Assembly: GCF_900129685.1 (NCBI RefSeq) | Contig: NZ_FQWM01000003.1 | Location: forward strand, 145,896 to 209,895 | Direction: 5' to 3' | DNA length: 64,000 nt | Source: Cognatishimia maritima | Lineage (GTDB): Bacteria > Pseudomonadota > Alphaproteobacteria > Rhodobacterales > Rhodobacteraceae | In this document: one piece after another, positions 61,473-64,000 of the stretch | How the letters are laid out: every line of letters starts with the position of its first letter | How positions within the stretch are numbered: the first letter of the stretch is position 1 | Notes under the pieces: generated by a model | The model's input: only the letters and a program-made list of their open reading frames with translations | Told to the model about the DNA's origin: nothing | Database searches by the model: none | Program-made: the position numbers and the translations under genes

Positions 61473-62040
61473 ACAGTGATCGTGAACACTTGGCGTAGAG
61501 TGAACTCCGAAATATCCTTTCATTCCAGTCGGCCTTGATTGACGATACGGGATCCGCAGGTCGACGGTGTACCCGCAGACACGTTCGACCAGAAAGATCA
61601 GTTTGCCTTTCCATGCTCCTTATATTCGTACCTAGTTAGTACTTCGCTAATGAAACCAATCAGGCAAAACATATAGCGTGTAAGATAGATTATGTTATAT
61701 TTATGGCGGATAAGAAAAGACTTGTTACGACCGTCAACTCTACGCGTCTTGGCCTTCATCGCGCGCTGTAAATGCGGTTGGAAAACCGACGCAACACATG
61801 AAACCGTGCATATCTACCGAAGTGCAATCGGTTCCAAGTTCTTACCCATCCCCTGAAGCTGGTACGCGGAGTAGCGCAGGGTTGCGTGTGACAGATCATG
61901 TTTGTTGCAGATCTTCATACGGAAAGGCAAAATGCAACCGGTTGCAAAAATGAGTTGACTTAGCCCCGAAATGATCGCAGCTTTGCAGTGGAAGGTAGAG
62001 TCGGGACCGTTTGCCAAAAACAGGCGGTCTAGGGAGAGAC
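61473..62040. other. Gene-free region upstream of the last sugar operon
   Basis: These 568 bases show no credible frame on either strand. The first 200 bases have mixed composition; 61650-61715 is AT-rich. The end holds a perfect LacI-type operator (61933-61946), followed by TTGACT (61955-61960) but no clear -10. Confidence 0.6.
61933..61946. promoter_or_regulatory. LacI-family operator
   Basis: TGCAACCGGTTGCA is a perfect 14-bp palindrome with central CG, the canonical LacI/GalR-family form. It is 95 bases upstream of ATG 62041. The regulator that uses it is not in the window, unless the protein at 10304 does. Confidence 0.8.
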
Positions 62041-62859
62041 ATGCTCGAATTTGCGTTAAATCAGGTGACGATGGCCAACGCGCCGCTACGCGATGTGCTA
62101 AAGACCGCGCAGCGTTTGGGCTGCGTGGGTGTTGAGCTACGCAATGACTTGAACCGCCCTCTTTTTGATGGGCTTTCGGCAAAAGACGCAGGTGCGATGG
62201 TGCGTGATCATGGGCTTCGCCTGCTGGGTCTTTCGCAAATCTACCCTTGCAACCGGTGGTCTGAAACCATCGCAAAGGACAGCCAATGGCTGATCGACAG
62301 CGCTGTTGAAGCCGGGGCGGAGGCCATCAGCCTGATCCCGTGCAACGATGGCGACCAGCGGAAAGACATCAACCGCGTTGATCAATTGGTCACGGGGATT
62401 GAAGCAATTCACCCAATGCTAAGACAGGCAGACATGAAGGCGTTTTTTGAGCCGCTTGGGTTTCAATCATCGTCGTCTCGTTTGAAGTCCGAGGCTATTG
62501 AAATCATGCGATCTTTGGATGCAACCGATTGCATAAAGATCGTACATGATACGTTTCACCATTATCTGGCCGAGGAAGACACGCTGTTTCCGGCGGAAAC
62601 CGGCATCGTACATATTTCTGGTCTGGCCGATGTTTCGATCCAAAAACCCGATATCGTTGACGCGCACAGAGGGCTTGTGACGGCCGCAGACCAACTGGGG
62701 TCTGTGCAGCAGATCATTGCCTTGATCGACGCGGGCTACACAGGGGCATTTTCGTTCGAATGTTTCGCGCCAGAGGTTCACGACCTTGCAGCGCCAGAGG
62801 CGGCCCTCAGGCAATCCATGAATTTCATTGCTTCACACGCGCAGCAGAGAGCGGCGTGA
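62041..62859 (+). CDS. TIM-barrel sugar phosphate isomerase/epimerase family protein
   Basis: This is a 272-residue AP-endonuclease-2 barrel: 'LGCVGVELRNDLNRPLFDG', 'LLGLSQIYPCNRW', 'AISLIPCNDGDQ', 'KAFFEPLGFQSSSSR' (Glu metal ligand), 'IKIVHDTFHHYLAEEDTLF' (Asp/His) and 'GAFSFECFAPEV' (Glu). It is similar to inosose isomerase/IolH-like proteins. ATG 62041 follows GGGAGAG; the upstream frame is not supported. It is first in an operon with a sugar-binding protein, so it probably processes that sugar or an inositol derivative. Confidence 0.85.
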   Translation: MLEFALNQVTMANAPLRDVLKTAQRLGCVGVELRNDLNRPLFDGLSAKDAGAMVRDHGLRLLGLSQIYPCNRWSETIAKDSQWLIDSAVEAGAEAISLIPCNDGDQRKDINRVDQLVTGIEAIHPMLRQADMKAFFEPLGFQSSSSRLKSEAIEIMRSLDATDCIKIVHDTFHHYLAEEDTLFPAETGIVHISGLADVSIQKPDIVDAHRGLVTAADQLGSVQQIIALIDAGYTGAFSFECFAPEVHDLAAPEAALRQSMNFIASHAQQRAA

Positions 62860-62940
62860 TGCGGAGTTTTGTCTAGCCCGCACAGCGGGCGATCCGGTGA
62901 GTAAAAAAGGTGTTCCGGACACCAACTAGGGAGGAAACTT

Positions 62941-63879
62941 ATGAAGAAAACATTTATGATGGCTGGCCTTGTTACAGTCATGGGCACAGGTGCCTTCGCA
63001 TTGGAGATTGGCGCAACCTTTTCGCGCTTTGACGACAACTGGCTGACCGTTCTGCGCAACGGTATGGTCGAATATGCAGAGTCCATTGATGGTCTGACAT
63101 ACCAACAAGAAGACGCCAGCGACGATCTTGCAAAACAGATCGATCAGGTCACAAACTTCGTGGCGCAAGGCGTTGATGCGATCATCGTGAACATCGTTGA
63201 TACTTCTGCGGGTGCCGCGATCACAGCTGCAGCGGGCGACACCCCGCTGGTGTTTGTGAACCGCGAACCAGACAACGTAAACGAACTGCCGCCGACCCAA
63301 GCCTTCGTTGCTTCAAACGAGATTGAGTCAGGCACATTGTCTGCCTTTGAGGTCTGTAAAAACCTGCGCGCCGAAGGCAAAGGCAATGGCGCGCGCGGCT
63401 ATCTGATGAACGGTCAGCTGTCCAACCAAGCTGCGGTTCAACGCTCTAAGGACGTGCATGACGTGATCGGCATGGACATGTGCAACTTCATGGAAATCAT
63501 CGATGAAGCACCGGCCAACTGGTCCCGCGACGAAGCGCAGGATTTGATGACCAACTGGATGTCCTCTGGTGAGCCTTTTGACTTTGTTCTAGCAAACAAT
63601 GACGAAATGGCCATTGGCGCGATCCAGGCGATGAAAGCCGCAGGTATGGACATGGCTGACGTTCAGGTTGGTGGTGTTGACGCATCTCAGGACGCCCTGC
63701 TGGTTATGGCAGCAGGCGACTATGACGTGACCGTGTTCCAAGACTCTGTTGGTCAGGGCACAGGCTCTATTGATGCGGCCATCAAGCTCGCAAACGGTGA
63801 GAAAGTCGACACCAAGGTCTACATTCCGTTCGTTCTGGTGACGCCAGACAACATGAATGACTTCTTGGACAAAAACTAA
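62941..63879 (+). CDS. Sugar ABC transporter periplasmic substrate-binding protein
   Basis: This is a 312-residue type I sugar-binding protein with a signal peptide at residues 1-20 (MKKTFMMAGLVTVMGTGAFA). It shows 'IGATFSRFDDNWLTVLRNGMVEYAE', 'VAQGVDAIIVNIVDTSAGAAIT', 'PLVFVNREPDN', 'FVLANNDEMAIGAIQAMKAAG' and 'VGGVDASQDALLVMAAGDYDVTVFQD'. It is related to inositol- and galactose-type binding proteins (IbpA/MglB group). GGGAGG precedes ATG. The partner ATPase probably starts at 63963. Confidence 0.9.
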   Translation: MKKTFMMAGLVTVMGTGAFALEIGATFSRFDDNWLTVLRNGMVEYAESIDGLTYQQEDASDDLAKQIDQVTNFVAQGVDAIIVNIVDTSAGAAITAAAGDTPLVFVNREPDNVNELPPTQAFVASNEIESGTLSAFEVCKNLRAEGKGNGARGYLMNGQLSNQAAVQRSKDVHDVIGMDMCNFMEIIDEAPANWSRDEAQDLMTNWMSSGEPFDFVLANNDEMAIGAIQAMKAAGMDMADVQVGGVDASQDALLVMAAGDYDVTVFQDSVGQGTGSIDAAIKLANGEKVDTKVYIPFVLVTPDNMNDFLDKN

Positions 63880-63899
63880 CTTCAAATCCCACCCTTTCT

Positions 63900-63929
63900 T
63901 CAGGGCGGCGCAAGATGCCGCCGCCCTGA
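63900..63929 (+). other. Intercistronic hairpin after the sugar-binding-protein gene
   Basis: TCAGGGCGGCG (63900-63910) and CGCCGCCCTGA (63919-63929) pair perfectly over 11 bp with an eight-base loop and no T-run. It sits between the binding protein and the next transporter gene, as with the other binding proteins here. Confidence 0.65.
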
Positions 63930-63962
63930 GGAACGACTTGACGCCAGAAGGAACCCCGACCA

Positions 63963-64000
63963 ATGGCAGACACCAGCCACGGCACCGGCGGGCTTGTTTT
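63963..64000 (+). CDS. Start of the next transporter gene, cut by window end
   Basis: ATG 63963 follows AGAAGGAA and begins MADTSHGTGGLV before the sequence ends. The position after a type I sugar-binding protein makes an ABC ATP-binding protein likely, but the 12 visible residues cannot prove it. Confidence 0.4.
   Translation, partial: MADTSHGTGGLV

Noticed and set aside
61631-61645. GTACCTAGTTAGTAC resembling the TetR operator core
   Set aside because: The spacing and centre differ from the ACTAGT-centred 20-mer and fewer than half the outer bases match.
1-64000. Mobile elements, CRISPR, tRNA or phage genes
   Set aside because: I looked for transposase motifs, regularly spaced repeats, cloverleaf sequences and integrase signatures and found none, so the modular look is not explained by visible mobile elements.

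Overview
The window reads as a chromosomal or large-plasmid segment from a marine alphaproteobacterium of the Rhodobacterales (Roseobacter type). That placement is an inference from the moderately high GC, the density of ABC and TTT (tripartite tricarboxylate) transporters, the paired dimethylglycine-dehydrogenase-like flavoproteins and the UxaA/RraA/TIM-barrel sugar-acid enzymes. No rRNA, tRNA, CRISPR array, phage gene or intact insertion sequence was seen. Nearly every gene belongs to a self-contained uptake-plus-catabolism module with its own regulator.

Layout. (1) 1-9893, minus strand: one operon with a ribose-type sugar ABC transporter followed by a non-phosphorylating L-fucose-type pathway (aldose dehydrogenase, lactonase, two-subunit UxaA dehydratase, SDR and Zn dehydrogenases, RraA protein, mutarotase) and a GntR regulator with two DNA-binding domains. 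(2) 10304-22821, plus: a LacI regulator, then an operon with a peptide/nickel-type ABC transporter, a 2-hydroxyacid dehydrogenase, a TIM-barrel isomerase, a DUF2264 protein and an unusual acetyltransferase fusion; probably oligosaccharide use. (3) 23029-30158, plus: a TTT transporter with its TetR regulator, then a Gfo/Idh dehydrogenase, a DUF993 aldolase-like protein and a TIM-barrel protein; both halves carry the same palindromic operator. (4) 30260-31324: a deletion scar joining a beheaded LysR gene to a beheaded nfsB gene. (5) 31659-40696: a polar amino-acid-type ABC transporter (plus) and a second TTT transporter with GntR (minus), which share one operator type; two GSTs, a peroxiredoxin-like protein and a SnoaL-like protein lie between.

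(6) 41496-54308, minus: a ten-gene operon for a betaine- or choline-like amine: ProX/ProW/ProV-type transporter, choline-kinase-like phosphotransferase, DMGDH/GcvT flavoprotein, N-formylglutamate-amidohydrolase-like enzyme, glutamine-synthetase-like ligase, aldehyde dehydrogenase, iron alcohol dehydrogenase and HAD phosphatase. (7) 54520-61472: its regulators and a second set: DeoR, inositol-phosphatase-like enzyme, second kinase, second DMGDH, GbdR-like AraC regulator and a second DeoR. Both divergent promoter regions carry matching 10-bp-periodic repeat arrays. (8) 62041-64000: the start of another sugar module (TIM-barrel protein, sugar-binding protein, next gene cut by the window end) behind a perfect LacI-type operator.

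A recurring layout: six of the seven substrate-binding-protein genes are followed at once by an inverted repeat (five perfect, one with a single mismatch) that lacks a run of T, just where transport protein and downstream genes need different expression levels. The strongest candidates for undescribed biology are the amine operon with its twin set and DeoR arrays, the TetR-controlled TTT/DUF993 pathway, and the acetyltransferase fusion in the DUF2264 operon.
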